From assembly GCF_000311785.1 (NCBI RefSeq), contig NZ_HE978536.1:273142-333986 (forward strand): 60,845 nt of DNA, read 5' to 3'. The DNA is from Brevibacillus massiliensis (GTDB lineage: Bacteria > Bacillota > Bacilli > Brevibacillales > Brevibacillaceae). A model generated the notes under the pieces. The model searched no databases. It was not told the DNA's origin and was given only the letters and a program-made list of their open reading frames with translations. This document shows, piece after piece, positions 8,131 to 15,912 of the stretch. Position 1 is the stretch's first letter, and every line of letters begins with the position of its first letter. A program made the translations under genes and the position numbers.

Positions 8131-8631
8131 ATGAGTCACCGCCGCCACCATCCTCAACGAAAAAAGTGCCGGAAGAAAGTGAAAATCGTCAAGAAAAAAA
8201 TTGTTCGGGTAACCTGTCGCCCGCCTGACGTGTATGTAACTGCTCCCCAAGGGCCAATCGGACCGGAGGGGCCGCAGGGCCCTCCTGGACCTCAAGGTCC
8301 TATAGGTCCCCCTGGAACCGTTGGCACGATCAGCATTGTGCCGTCAGTTCAACGATATTTTTATATTGCGGACGAAGATATTGAGCTGACGTCCCCTGCG
8401 GTTTTGGCTGCGGAGCAATTCACAAATGATGCGGGAGAAACCGTCTCCGAATTTACGGGTCTCGGCCAATACTCTTATTACAACCTCTACGTGAACGGAA
8501 TCATGCAAGAAGGAAGAATGTACGGATTGACTCCCGAAGCATTGATCATGAGTGCCTCGGGAGACAAAATTTATTCCGGAACCTCTATTATTATCGAAAC
8601 GATACAATTTTCAGTTGAAATTAGTCCGTAA
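8131..8631 (+). CDS. Collagen-like DUF4183 protein, probable exosporium/spore-surface protein
   Basis: A 166-residue protein in three parts. Residues 1-35 are extremely basic (HRRHHPQRKKCRKKVKIVKK). Residues 41-63 are a short collagen-like Gly-X-Y run (GPIGPEGPQGPPGPQGPIG). Residues 70-166 are a beta-rich DUF4183 domain with the motif GQYSYYNLYVNGIMQEG. Similar proteins are found in the exosporium or outer coat of Bacillales, where collagen-like stalks trimerise and a C-terminal globular domain sits at the tip. GGGAGG 10 bases before the ATG and a CATANNNTA-type -10 upstream support this start and late sporulation expression. The role is inferred from architecture. Confidence 0.8.
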   Translation: MSHRRHHPQRKKCRKKVKIVKKKIVRVTCRPPDVYVTAPQGPIGPEGPQGPPGPQGPIGPPGTVGTISIVPSVQRYFYIADEDIELTSPAVLAAEQFTNDAGETVSEFTGLGQYSYYNLYVNGIMQEGRMYGLTPEALIMSASGDKIYSGTSIIIETIQFSVEISP

Positions 8632-8717
8632 AATGATTGGAATGATGTGGTTGATCTGCCTGTACCATTTCAAAATTTTTGAATCTATATAGATAGTAAA
8701 AGGAGGTGAATGCAAAC

Positions 8718-9002
8718 ATGCCAATTACGAAACCCTTTATAGCCAGCAGGAGATTTGTATCGACGACAGGAGCAGGTACAGGGACAGGTGCTACATTTTC
8801 AATTGCCGCCACAGCTTTCACCGATGACACCGGGGCGACAGCTGCCGCATTCCCAGCGTCATTTGCCTACTACACTCTCTACATCAACGGTATGATTCAG
8901 ACGGCTGACACCTCTTCTGTTACCACTGCTGCCATCACCATTCCAGATGGGGACACACTCGATCCGGGAACCCCGGTTACCGTTGAATTTGTTGTAAACT
9001 AG
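8718..9002 (+). CDS. DUF4183 domain protein
   Basis: A 94-residue stand-alone DUF4183 domain: FAYYTLYINGMIQTADTSS parallels the YSYYNLYVNGIMQEG motif of the preceding gene, so the two are paralogues, this one lacking the basic head and collagen run. The ATG at 8718 has AAAGGAGGTGA centred 10 bases upstream; a GTG inside that site at 8706 is not a plausible start. Thr, Ala and Gly make up much of the chain, as in other spore-surface proteins. It probably belongs to the same transcript and layer as its neighbour. A terminator follows. Confidence 0.75.
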   Translation: MPITKPFIASRRFVSTTGAGTGTGATFSIAATAFTDDTGATAAAFPASFAYYTLYINGMIQTADTSSVTTAAITIPDGDTLDPGTPVTVEFVVN

Positions 9003-9017
9003 CCTGATTCCTTTTCC

Positions 9018-9063
9018 AAAATGCCGACAGCCTTATTCTTCTGGTAAGTCGGCATTTTGTATA
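9018..9063. terminator. Intrinsic terminator
   Basis: AAAATGCCGAC (9018-9028) pairs with GTCGGCATTTT (9048-9058), an 11-bp stem with a 19-base loop, ending in a T run. It closes the DUF4183 transcription unit. Confidence 0.75.
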
Positions 9064-9147
9064 GAAAAGCGGCTCCTGTTCGGACTTTGTCTCTTGTGAA
9101 GCCGGGAGAAGACCGCTGGAATGAGGACAGCCAACAGTCGTTGATGA

Positions 9148-9858
9148 TTACCTTCCCTGGGTCTGTTTGGTCCGGTAAAACTCGTGAAACAGCTTCATCA
9201 AGGCCCGCTTTTCGATCCGGGACACGTACGAACGGGAAATCCCCAATTCCCGGGCAATCTCCCGCTGGGTCTTCTCCTTGTCTTTGTCCAGGCCAAACCT
9301 GCCGATGATCACTTCCTTTTCACGATCGTCGAGAATGTGAATATGCTTATAGATTTTGTGGCTCTCCAGTTTCAACTGGACTGCGTCCACCACTTCGTCC
9401 GATTCCGTGCCAAGCACGTCGATCAAGGTAATTTCATTCCCTTCTTTGTCAGTCCCGATGGGATCGTGCAGGGATACGTCCTTGCGTGTTTTTTTCAGGC
9501 TGCGCAGGTGCATGAGGATTTCGTTTTCAATGCATCTGGCAGCGTATGTGGCCAACTTGGTTCCCTTGTCAACCTGGTAACTTTCAATCGCTTTAATCAG
9601 CCCGATCGTCCCGATGGATATGAGATCCTCACTGTCTTCCCCGGTGTTTTCGAACTTTTTCACAATATGGGCAACCAGCCGCAGATTGTGCTCAATCAGC
9701 TTGTTGCGCGCTTGAGGATCGCCGACGGCCATCAATTTGAGGTACTTCTCTTCGTCCGCCTCGGACAGAGGCTGGGGAAATGCGTTGTTTTTCACATAGG
9801 CGACAAAGGTAACCAGCTCTTTAAACAAGAGCGATAAAACCATAAAGATACTGGACAC
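9148..9858 (-). CDS. sigK: RNA polymerase sporulation sigma factor sigma-K (uninterrupted)
   Basis: A 236-residue late mother-cell sigma factor. The first 20 residues ([20 protein letters not shown]) form the hydrophobic pro-sequence that tethers pro-sigma-K to membrane until SpoIVFB cleaves it. Region 2 ([45 protein letters not shown]) and region 4 ([25 protein letters not shown]) are complete. The GTG start at 9858 has AGGAGGTG 7 bases upstream. The frame is continuous, so there is no skin-type prophage splitting the gene as in B. subtilis. Its location next to spore-surface genes it would transcribe fits the annotation. Confidence 0.95.
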   Translation of the reverse strand: MSSIFMVLSLLFKELVTFVAYVKNNAFPQPLSEADEEKYLKLMAVGDPQARNKLIEHNLRLVAHIVKKFENTGEDSEDLISIGTIGLIKAIESYQVDKGTKLATYAARCIENEILMHLRSLKKTRKDVSLHDPIGTDKEGNEITLIDVLGTESDEVVDAVQLKLESHKIYKHIHILDDREKEVIIGRFGLDKDKEKTQREIARELGISRSYVSRIEKRALMKLFHEFYRTKQTQGR

Positions 9859-10152
9859 GGCTGCACCTCCTCAATTTGGATGCCTGCTACTCCTATCCTT
9901 ATGTGGGCTGGTGCCTACGTGTGCCTGTACCTGTGAAATCGGGACATATTCAGGGGGCATATGTTACCTTGGCTGAGCCAAAACAAGCTATCAAATGTCA
10001 GTGCGTTCGGTCTATTGATCGAAGCTATGCTGTCGTAGCTAAAAAAGGAAATGGACCGCCCCTTGAGCTGACAACTCCGCAGTCTATTTCTCCCAATCAA
10101 TATGAGCCGCCCCCAGCGAGGAACGTCTATTGTGCAAGGTCATATCCGCTAT

Positions 10153-10761
10153 TTATTTGATAAAAGGTGGCCAAAGACAGCTGAACAGGCCCTGAGACAA
10201 ATTCCGCGATCCGACAAGCTCTATATCGCTCACAAGTTGAGGCAATCCTTCGTGAAAAAAATGCTCAATTCCATCCAGCGTTCGGACAGTCGCCTGCGGA
10301 AGCTTTGCTGCATACTGCCCAAGGTGTGTATATGGAACGATTTGATCGTTGCGGCTGTGGTAGAAGAACATCCGTGAGACTGCGGGCAATTTTATGTGAA
10401 AATTTTCCTCCATCACGAAATCGCCGCTCTGCCACTCCTCGTCCTTCCCCCAAAAGGGCGCTGCGATGCCGAAAAACCCGGCAATGGGCTGATGAAAAGA
10501 ATTCTCGGAAAGGTATTTCAATAGAACAGAACCGCCCAAAGAATGTCCGACGAGAATCACTTCCCTGTCTAACGCGGCGAATTCTCGCTCCAGCTGTTTT
10601 CTCCACAGTACATACTCAGGATTTTCCGGATTGGGCATTTGCGGATGCGACACTTCGTAATCAGGGCCAAGCGACGTTTGCAAATAGGCGATCAAAGCAC
10701 TGCTTCCTTGACGATGCCCCTGGGGGCCTGCGCTGTGAATGAATACGACTCGCTTTTTCAT
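10153..10761 (-). CDS. RBBP9/YdeN-like alpha/beta hydrolase
   Basis: A 202-residue small serine hydrolase. The N-terminus KKRVVFIHSAGPQGHRQGSS is the first strand and oxyanion loop, VILVGHSLGGSVLLKYL contains the nucleophile elbow (G-H-S-L-G), and the C-terminal HSRNDQIVPYTH and DGIEHFFHEGL supply the acid and the catalytic His. ATG at 10761 has AGGAG 8 bases upstream. Family members are intracellular esterases of unknown physiological substrate. The last 20 residues (NLSQGLFSCLWPPF) extend past the usual fold and may reflect an altered stop. Confidence 0.8.
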   Translation of the reverse strand: MKKRVVFIHSAGPQGHRQGSSALIAYLQTSLGPDYEVSHPQMPNPENPEYVLWRKQLEREFAALDREVILVGHSLGGSVLLKYLSENSFHQPIAGFFGIAAPFWGKDEEWQSGDFVMEENFHIKLPAVSRMFFYHSRNDQIVPYTHLGQYAAKLPQATVRTLDGIEHFFHEGLPQLVSDIELVGSRNLSQGLFSCLWPPFIK

Positions 10762-10873
10762 CTGGATAGCTCCTGTTCCGGTTATCGTTCGATCCATTTC
10801 ATTATATAAGCTCACCTTGATATCCGTTTCTTACAGATTGCTGTATTCCCCTGCTCCTTCCGCCCTGCAAAAA

Positions 10874-10904
10874 AAGGCTGCCGTATTCGCTTGACGGCAG
10901 CCTT
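10874..10904 (-). terminator. Intrinsic terminator of the ArsR operon
   Basis: AAGGCTGCCGT (10874-10884) pairs with ACGGCAGCCTT (10894-10904), followed on the minus strand by TTTTTTTGC. It lies 10 bases beyond the ArsR stop codon. Confidence 0.9.
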
Positions 10905-10913
10905 CGATGGTAC

Positions 10914-11315
10914 TTATTCAGATAAATCGGCGGAACCGGGATCGACATTGCCCTTTACCAGTTCCAGGCGGGAAACGGAGCCATCGCCCTTTGACCCGTC
11001 GGACTCGACGAAGTATTTGAGGGCGGCCATCTTGTTTTCCCAGAATCGCTCAAAGTAAGCGAGCCATTGATTCAATTCGCGCAGCGGCTCCGGCTCAAGG
11101 CAATACCTCGTCTCTCGGCCGACTTTTCTTCCCTTGACCAGCCCGGCTTCAGCCAGGATGCGCAGATGCTTGGATACGGCGGTTCGACTCATCGGAAAAT
11201 GTCCGCTGATAACAGTGACGGGCATCTCCTGCTCGCCAAGCAATCTCAGCAGCTCGCGGCGAGTGGGATCGGCGATGGCTTGAAAAACGTCATGCTTTTG
11301 CGATGCAGCAGCCAT
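10914..11315 (-). CDS. ArsR family transcriptional regulator
   Basis: A 133-residue winged-helix repressor. AIADPTRRELLRLLGEQEMPV is the N-terminal helix pair, PMSRTAVSKHLRILAEAGLV the recognition helix, and GRKVGRETRYCLE the wing. No metal-binding cysteine pair is present in the recognition helix, so it is probably not a classical arsenic or cadmium sensor but one of the ArsR proteins paired with SRPBCC genes. The gene is 3 bases downstream of the SRPBCC stop and cotranscribed with it. Repeated GGTTTC half-sites upstream of the operon suggest autoregulation. Confidence 0.88.
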   Translation of the reverse strand: MAAASQKHDVFQAIADPTRRELLRLLGEQEMPVTVISGHFPMSRTAVSKHLRILAEAGLVKGRKVGRETRYCLEPEPLRELNQWLAYFERFWENKMAALKYFVESDGSKGDGSVSRLELVKGNVDPGSADLSE

Positions 11316-11318
11316 TTT

Positions 11319-11744
11319 TTAAGCCTCGACGTACGCACCCAGCTTTTTGTGAAGTCCGGCCCAGCCTTCGTCCATTCGGCCGCGGATAATCGTGTGTGGT
11401 GCCCCGAATTCGGTAACCTTGTCGGCATCCCAGCCGGAATGGATGATCGTCACTTCCGTTTTCCCGCCAAGATCTTTCAATTCGAAAGTGAGGGTCCAGT
11501 CCTTCGCCCATGTGAAAGACAGGCGATGGGGCGGATCCACTTCCGTCACCTTGCAAGGGGACATGCCGAATTGGCCGGCATTTAGGTGAAACTCATAACC
11601 GACTTCCGCTTTCATATCATTGGGCATAAACCAGGCAGAAAGTCCTTCCGAGGTCGCGACGGCATCCCATACCTTGCTGATCGGAGCGTTGAACACACCC
11701 GTGTGCCGGATGTCAGGCAGCGTATTTTGCTGATTGTTACCCAT
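11319..11744 (-). CDS. SRPBCC/AHSA1 domain protein
   Basis: A 141-residue START-like hydrophobic-pocket protein of the activator-of-Hsp90-ATPase-like group. Typical landmarks are FNAPISKVWDAVATSEGLSAWF at the N-terminus, PHRLSFTWAKDW in the central strands, and TEVTIIHSGW with GWAGLHKKLGAYVEA as the closing helix. ATG at 11744 has GGAGGTAC 8 bases upstream. It is the first gene of a two-gene operon with an ArsR regulator, a common pairing in which the regulator controls the binding protein. The ligand is unknown. Confidence 0.87.
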   Translation of the reverse strand: MGNNQQNTLPDIRHTGVFNAPISKVWDAVATSEGLSAWFMPNDMKAEVGYEFHLNAGQFGMSPCKVTEVDPPHRLSFTWAKDWTLTFELKDLGGKTEVTIIHSGWDADKVTEFGAPHTIIRGRMDEGWAGLHKKLGAYVEA

Positions 11745-11770
11745 TACAGTACCTCCATCGTTCATAATAG

Positions 11771-11816
11771 GAAACTAATTGGTTTCGCTTTGCATTATAT
11801 ACAACCATTTGGTTTC
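11771..11816. promoter_or_regulatory. Candidate ArsR operator: repeated GGTTTC half-sites
   Basis: GAAACTAATTGGTTTC (11771-11786) is an imperfect palindrome with five-base arms, and its right half TAATTGGTTTC recurs as CATTTGGTTTC at 11806-11816, thirty bases away (three helical turns). This lies 27-72 bases upstream of the SRPBCC start, where the promoter should be. No other feature explains the repeat. Confidence 0.55.
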
Positions 11817-11939
11817 ATGTCAAGCTCGTGCGGTTATCAGCTATTCTGGACGCGGAGGCAACATATTACCCGGCAAGTTTGGCCTGGGGGGCTCAGGAGG
11901 ATGCGGGACAGCAACGGCCTGCCTTGTTATCGGAACACC

Positions 11940-13376
11940 TTACAGCGTGCTCGGGCTCCCAAATGCATCTCTGTCGCGGTCGGACGGCAGCATCAATGAG
12001 AGCAGAATCGTCAACGCCGCAGAAATCAATACGCCCCATAGAATTCCCAAGGCGACGGAGCCGATCGCACCCGACAGCAAGCCGACGCGAGCGCCCCACG
12101 GAGAGACGCCGCTGTTTTGCACGCCCATCTCAAACGGCTCCTGTCTGCGCCGTTTCCACAGCAGCCCGATGATCAGCACCGGGATCACTCCGCCGCCAGC
12201 CATCGTATACGCCATCGAAAAGAGTCCGAGGATCGAATTGGCCCACAGGGCGGCAGCGACAGCAAAAACGCCTACAAGCAGTACGCACCAGCGCGTATAC
12301 TTCGCATATTGCGCCTCCGTTTTGCCGGTTGTATTAGGAATCACCAAGTCGTTGATGATGACGACGGCCGCGGAGTGCAGCAGGGAAGCCGCACTGGAAA
12401 TGGCGGCAAGGAACACGAGCGTAAAGAAGATGATCGCCGCCGCCTGTGTCATTTGCTCCATGATCAGCCAAGGCAGGGCTTGATTCGCTTCCAGGTGGGA
12501 ATTTTGCACCTTGGCAACCATGCCCGCAACCGTGGTCAGGGAGGTAAAGACGATCGCCACAATGCCGCTGTATAACATGGCACGGGTCGCGGACTTCGGT
12601 TCTTTGGCGGCAAAGCAGCGCTGCCAGTACACTTGGGCGGCGAGCACGCCGAAACATCCCGTAATAAACAGCGTGGCGACTTCTCCAAACGAAAGATTGA
12701 ACGCGACGAGATTGCCCGCTCCGACCTCTTTCAGTTTGGCTGCCAGCGTCGCATAGCTGAAGTCCACCTTGGCAAAAACCTGGAAGTAGAACCATACGGC
12801 GAGAGCGAGGATCAATCCCCCCTGAATCAGCTCCGTCCACACTACCGAATAAATGCCGCCAACCGTGGTGTAGATGATAAATACGATGGAGAAAACGATG
12901 ATCATGGCCAAAGGATCGGTGCCGGTAAAGACAGCGAACAGATCCCCCATTCCTTTCGCCTGGCCGCCGATCCACGCGATCATGATGCTGGCTGTGAGGA
13001 TTCCGATCAGCGCTCGCGACACCTTGTCGCGCAGCAGAAGATCGTGCATCAATTCGGCTATCGTATTATACGTGAACTTCGCGGCAAATCCGGCAAACAC
13101 CAAAGCAAAGACAATCTTTGCCCCCTGTTCGCCGACCACGAACGGAATGTTGGCCAGACCGATATCATAGCCTTTGGCCGAGTGTCCCACAAAGTTGCCC
13201 ACTCCCATTATCGTCGCGATGTCGGTAAACAGGATCAGCGCGAATGGAAGCGTACCGCCTGCAATCGCAAAATGAGCGAAACTGGTGTCAGCCTTTTCTT
13301 TAAAACGAAGCGATAACAATAGAAAAAAAAGACACAGTACGACAGTGATGCCCCATGTCCAGGCGGCTAGATTCAT
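11940..13376 (-). CDS. Sodium:solute symporter family transporter
   Basis: A 478-residue SSS-family (LeuT-fold) secondary transporter with about 13 hydrophobic helices. FALILFTDIATIMGVGNFVGHS corresponds to the unwound first core helix, and SIVFIIYTTVGGIYSVVWTELIQG is the strongly conserved family signature region. LVFLAAISSAASLLHSAA near residue 345 supplies the Ser-rich segment that binds Na+. The substrate is not determinable; proline, pantothenate and solute-sensing relatives share these features. The start at 13376 has a GGGGGAAAT site upstream. The gene is monocistronic and separated from the germination operon by more than 200 bases. Confidence 0.88.
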   Translation of the reverse strand: MNLAAWTWGITVVLCLFFLLLSLRFKEKADTSFAHFAIAGGTLPFALILFTDIATIMGVGNFVGHSAKGYDIGLANIPFVVGEQGAKIVFALVFAGFAAKFTYNTIAELMHDLLLRDKVSRALIGILTASIMIAWIGGQAKGMGDLFAVFTGTDPLAMIIVFSIVFIIYTTVGGIYSVVWTELIQGGLILALAVWFYFQVFAKVDFSYATLAAKLKEVGAGNLVAFNLSFGEVATLFITGCFGVLAAQVYWQRCFAAKEPKSATRAMLYSGIVAIVFTSLTTVAGMVAKVQNSHLEANQALPWLIMEQMTQAAAIIFFTLVFLAAISSAASLLHSAAVVIINDLVIPNTTGKTEAQYAKYTRWCVLLVGVFAVAAALWANSILGLFSMAYTMAGGGVIPVLIIGLLWKRRRQEPFEMGVQNSGVSPWGARVGLLSGAIGSVALGILWGVLISAALTILLSLMLPSDRDRDAFGSPSTL

Positions 13377-13494
13377 CTCATTTCCCCCTTTTTTTCAACC
13401 TCTATCTTTAAATAATGCTGGAGCGCCGCATGGTAAAACCAAAAGCAACAATCACGCCAGCCAAAAAGGGAGGCTTGAAGCCGCACAAAAAAGC

Positions 13495-13520
13495 TGGCCT
13501 CGGCAGAAAAACCGAGGCCA
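13495..13520 (-). terminator. Intrinsic terminator of the germination operon
   Basis: TGGCCTCGG (13495-13503) pairs with CCGAGGCCA (13512-13520). On the minus strand it is followed by GCTTTTTTGTG, placing it downstream of gerC. Confidence 0.85.
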
Positions 13521-13600
13521 ATCTTCAGTCAGCAATCATTTGGCCGTACAACTTCCGATCCGATTTTTGTCAACATGACAACAAGAGCGAAACTGTTCAC

Positions 13601-14752
13601 TCACTTCATTTTCATGCCGATGCGCCGGATGTGTACATCATACTGAACGCTGATAGGAAAGCGGGGGAACTCTTCAACCCAGTTGTGGCTCACCCAGTAG
13701 TCCCGGTAGTGATGGCCGTGGATCGCGAGCCCCAGCTTTAAAATGTCGCTTTTGAAGTCCTTTTGCAGCATGTTGATCAGCTTTGCTGCCCGCTTTTCCA
13801 TTTCCTGCCTGATGATTTGCTCGTACTTGTGAATGATGCCGTTGTCCTTGAAATCAAGCGGAAAGGTCGCCTCCAGCAGATCACACTGCAGCCTGCATAC
13901 GTAACGCGCCTGCAGGCTGCCCGTTTGGTTTCCTGCCTGTTCCAGCTTTAACTTCGTTCTGACGAAATGGGGACGAACGGTGATATACGCTCCTTTTTTA
14001 CCGGGAACGGCAATCACGATGTCGCCTCCCGTCTTGTTGTCCCTGAGCTGATTGAGCACCCAGGTCTGAAGCTCCGGCAGCACCCCGACCATCTTGTCCT
14101 CGCGAAAGACCGCGACCCCTTTCCAGATGATTTCATCATTGTGTGTCACCATGTAGTTCAGATAGGGCTGCATGGTTCTGCTGGAATCCTGGATGTAGAA
14201 ATTCCCCAGCGTTTGATCGGGAATCGAGCCTGTTTTTGTGCCGCTCTCGATCATGTCCATGATGTAAACGATCGGGATTTGCTCCAGCTTGGGTTTTACT
14301 TTAAGCAGATGGGCTGCGTCTTTTTTCACCACGATCGGCCAGAGCAGCCGCCGCATCTCCGGGTCGCGGCGAAATCCGTCGGTTATCTCGCGCAATCCTC
14401 TTCGCGCGACCTCTTCGCTGACCGCCACCACGCGGGCATGGCCGATGAAAATTTTCTGGTTCAGCCGCTTTTGCAGGTTGCTGATCGCCTCCAGCACCGT
14501 ATGGCCGGTAGAGCTCATCACTCTGACCGGCGATCCTCCGCCTTTGCCGCCAGTCTGCCCGCCGCTCCCGGCGATCTTGATCGGAATGGGAATCTGTACG
14601 GTGACTTTTAACAGGTTCGGTTTCCCTTTCGCAAGATCTATCCCCATACCCAGCACGGATGTCCGCTCCTCCAACTCCCGGCGGTCCCAGCAGCCGCCGA
14701 GCAGCAGGGATAGCGCGAGAAGCAGCGCTATCCAACATCTGGCTTTGCTCAT
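13601..14752 (-). CDS. Ger(x)C family spore germination lipoprotein
   Basis: A 383-residue GerAC/GerKC homologue: the outer lipoprotein subunit of a nutrient germinant receptor in the spore inner membrane. The signal peptide ends LLLGGC followed by the family hallmark WDRRELEERTSVLGMGID. Further landmarks are NQKIFIGHARVVAVSEE near residue 100 and the C-terminal Ger(x)C domain ending in DVHIRR. Its ATG overlaps the stop of the gerB gene (14749-14752), indicating coupled translation. An insert, SGGQTGGKGGGS near residue 65, is a flexible glycine-rich loop. Germinant specificity cannot be inferred from this subunit. Confidence 0.93.
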   Translation of the reverse strand: MSKARCWIALLLALSLLLGGCWDRRELEERTSVLGMGIDLAKGKPNLLKVTVQIPIPIKIAGSGGQTGGKGGGSPVRVMSSTGHTVLEAISNLQKRLNQKIFIGHARVVAVSEEVARRGLREITDGFRRDPEMRRLLWPIVVKKDAAHLLKVKPKLEQIPIVYIMDMIESGTKTGSIPDQTLGNFYIQDSSRTMQPYLNYMVTHNDEIIWKGVAVFREDKMVGVLPELQTWVLNQLRDNKTGGDIVIAVPGKKGAYITVRPHFVRTKLKLEQAGNQTGSLQARYVCRLQCDLLEATFPLDFKDNGIIHKYEQIIRQEMEKRAAKLINMLQKDFKSDILKLGLAIHGHHYRDYWVSHNWVEEFPRFPISVQYDVHIRRIGMKMK

Positions 14753-15912
14753 CTCGCCACCTTCCCTTTTTCCTTGACACGGTTTCCCTGCCGTCTCATA
14801 AGCGATACAGCCAGGTATAACAGCGGCAAACCCAACCCGACAACAAGGCCAATATAACCGGACATGCGGGAGACCCGAAAGATTTGTACGATATTTTGCG
14901 GGATCAGCGCAAGGTAAAACAAGGGGAACATCAATAGCAGGGACATGATTCGCTGAAAGACCATGCCCCTGCCAAAAAACTGCCGCAAGCCCAGATTAAA
15001 GGCATAGTAGGTATTGCTGATCGTGGTGAAGACGGCGGCCACCCATACGCCTAAAAAGGCCGACTCCAGGCGCTCGAGCACCAGTCCGGGCATCTGGGTT
15101 GTCTTGACAATCTCCAGCGTGGGCCAGGTCAGCTTCTGCATCTCGTCTACGCCGAATACGGCAATCCCCGACATTGTTATCAGCGTGTAGACGCCAATCG
15201 CCACCGCGATTCCGATGAAACCGGCCTGAGACTTCCGGGCCACGGGCTGGGCAAAGGCAAAGAAGATCAGCATGACCTCGTAACCCTGATAGGTAAAAGC
15301 TGTTTCCACCGCCCCTTTGAATACGTCTGGAAACGAAGCGGAAAACAGCGGCAAAATCTGATTCCAATCTGCTTTTTGAAAGGACAGCAGCCCGATAATC
15401 AGGACGGGAAAGAGAATCAACAGGAAGAGAAGTTCATTTACCCGGGAGACCACCTCTACATCGTGAAGGCAGAGAAAGAGCGCCAGACAAAACATCGTAA
15501 TGATGATCGCCTCGATGGGGGTCTCGCGCAGAACCGCGGTCACCACTACTTCGCCGAACAAGCGGGAGGTGATCGCGGTGCCGATGTACAGGTGGGCGAG
15601 ATAGAGCAGCACCCACGGCAAGCTGATCAGTTTGCCCAGCCATCTGCTCTTTCGCGAACCCCAGATCACTTCGCTGTACTGGATAAATGTCAACCCTGGA
15701 TATCGCCGGCTTAACCAGGCAATCAATAGGGTAGCCGCCAGGGCGATACCCCCGCCTGCCAGCGGGGCCATCCACCCCTGTTCAGCCAACCGCTCCGTAG
15801 ATGTTCGCGGCAGCGTCAAGACACCGACGCCGATCAGCGTACTGGTGATCAGCGAAGCGAGCTGCCAGGTGGACATCGTCTTATCCGTCGATGATGATTG
15901 ATTCCGGCTCAT
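14749..15912 (-). CDS. GerAB/GerKB-type germination permease subunit
   Basis: A 387-residue member of the spore germination permease family within the APC superfamily, with about ten membrane helices. STWQLASLITSTLIGVGVLTLP is the first core helix, and TAFTYQGYEVMLIFFAFAQP the sixth, which in GerBB-type proteins lines the amino acid pocket. It should be the ligand-sensing and ion-conducting subunit of the germinant receptor. Start and stop overlap both neighbours by four bases. The C-terminus is basic (RRQGNRVKEKGKVAR), as expected on the core side. Confidence 0.93.
   Translation of the reverse strand: MSRNQSSSTDKTMSTWQLASLITSTLIGVGVLTLPRTSTERLAEQGWMAPLAGGGIALAATLLIAWLSRRYPGLTFIQYSEVIWGSRKSRWLGKLISLPWVLLYLAHLYIGTAITSRLFGEVVVTAVLRETPIEAIIITMFCLALFLCLHDVEVVSRVNELLFLLILFPVLIIGLLSFQKADWNQILPLFSASFPDVFKGAVETAFTYQGYEVMLIFFAFAQPVARKSQAGFIGIAVAIGVYTLITMSGIAVFGVDEMQKLTWPTLEIVKTTQMPGLVLERLESAFLGVWVAAVFTTISNTYYAFNLGLRQFFGRGMVFQRIMSLLLMFPLFYLALIPQNIVQIFRVSRMSGYIGLVVGLGLPLLYLAVSLMRRQGNRVKEKGKVAR

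Noticed and set aside
8230-8320. Gly-Pro-rich repeat considered as a DNA satellite
   Set aside because: It encodes the collagen-like Gly-X-Y segment.
9148-9858. Search for a skin-like element inside sigK
   Set aside because: The frame is continuous and complete, so there is no insertion.
9876-10160. Plus-strand frame of 94 codons between sigK and the hydrolase
   Set aside because: No ribosome site, no recognisable domain, and it overlaps the 3' end of the hydrolase gene on the other strand.
12117-13316. Long plus-strand frames opposite the sodium symporter
   Set aside because: They are antisense shadows of a high-G+C membrane protein gene, with no ribosome sites.
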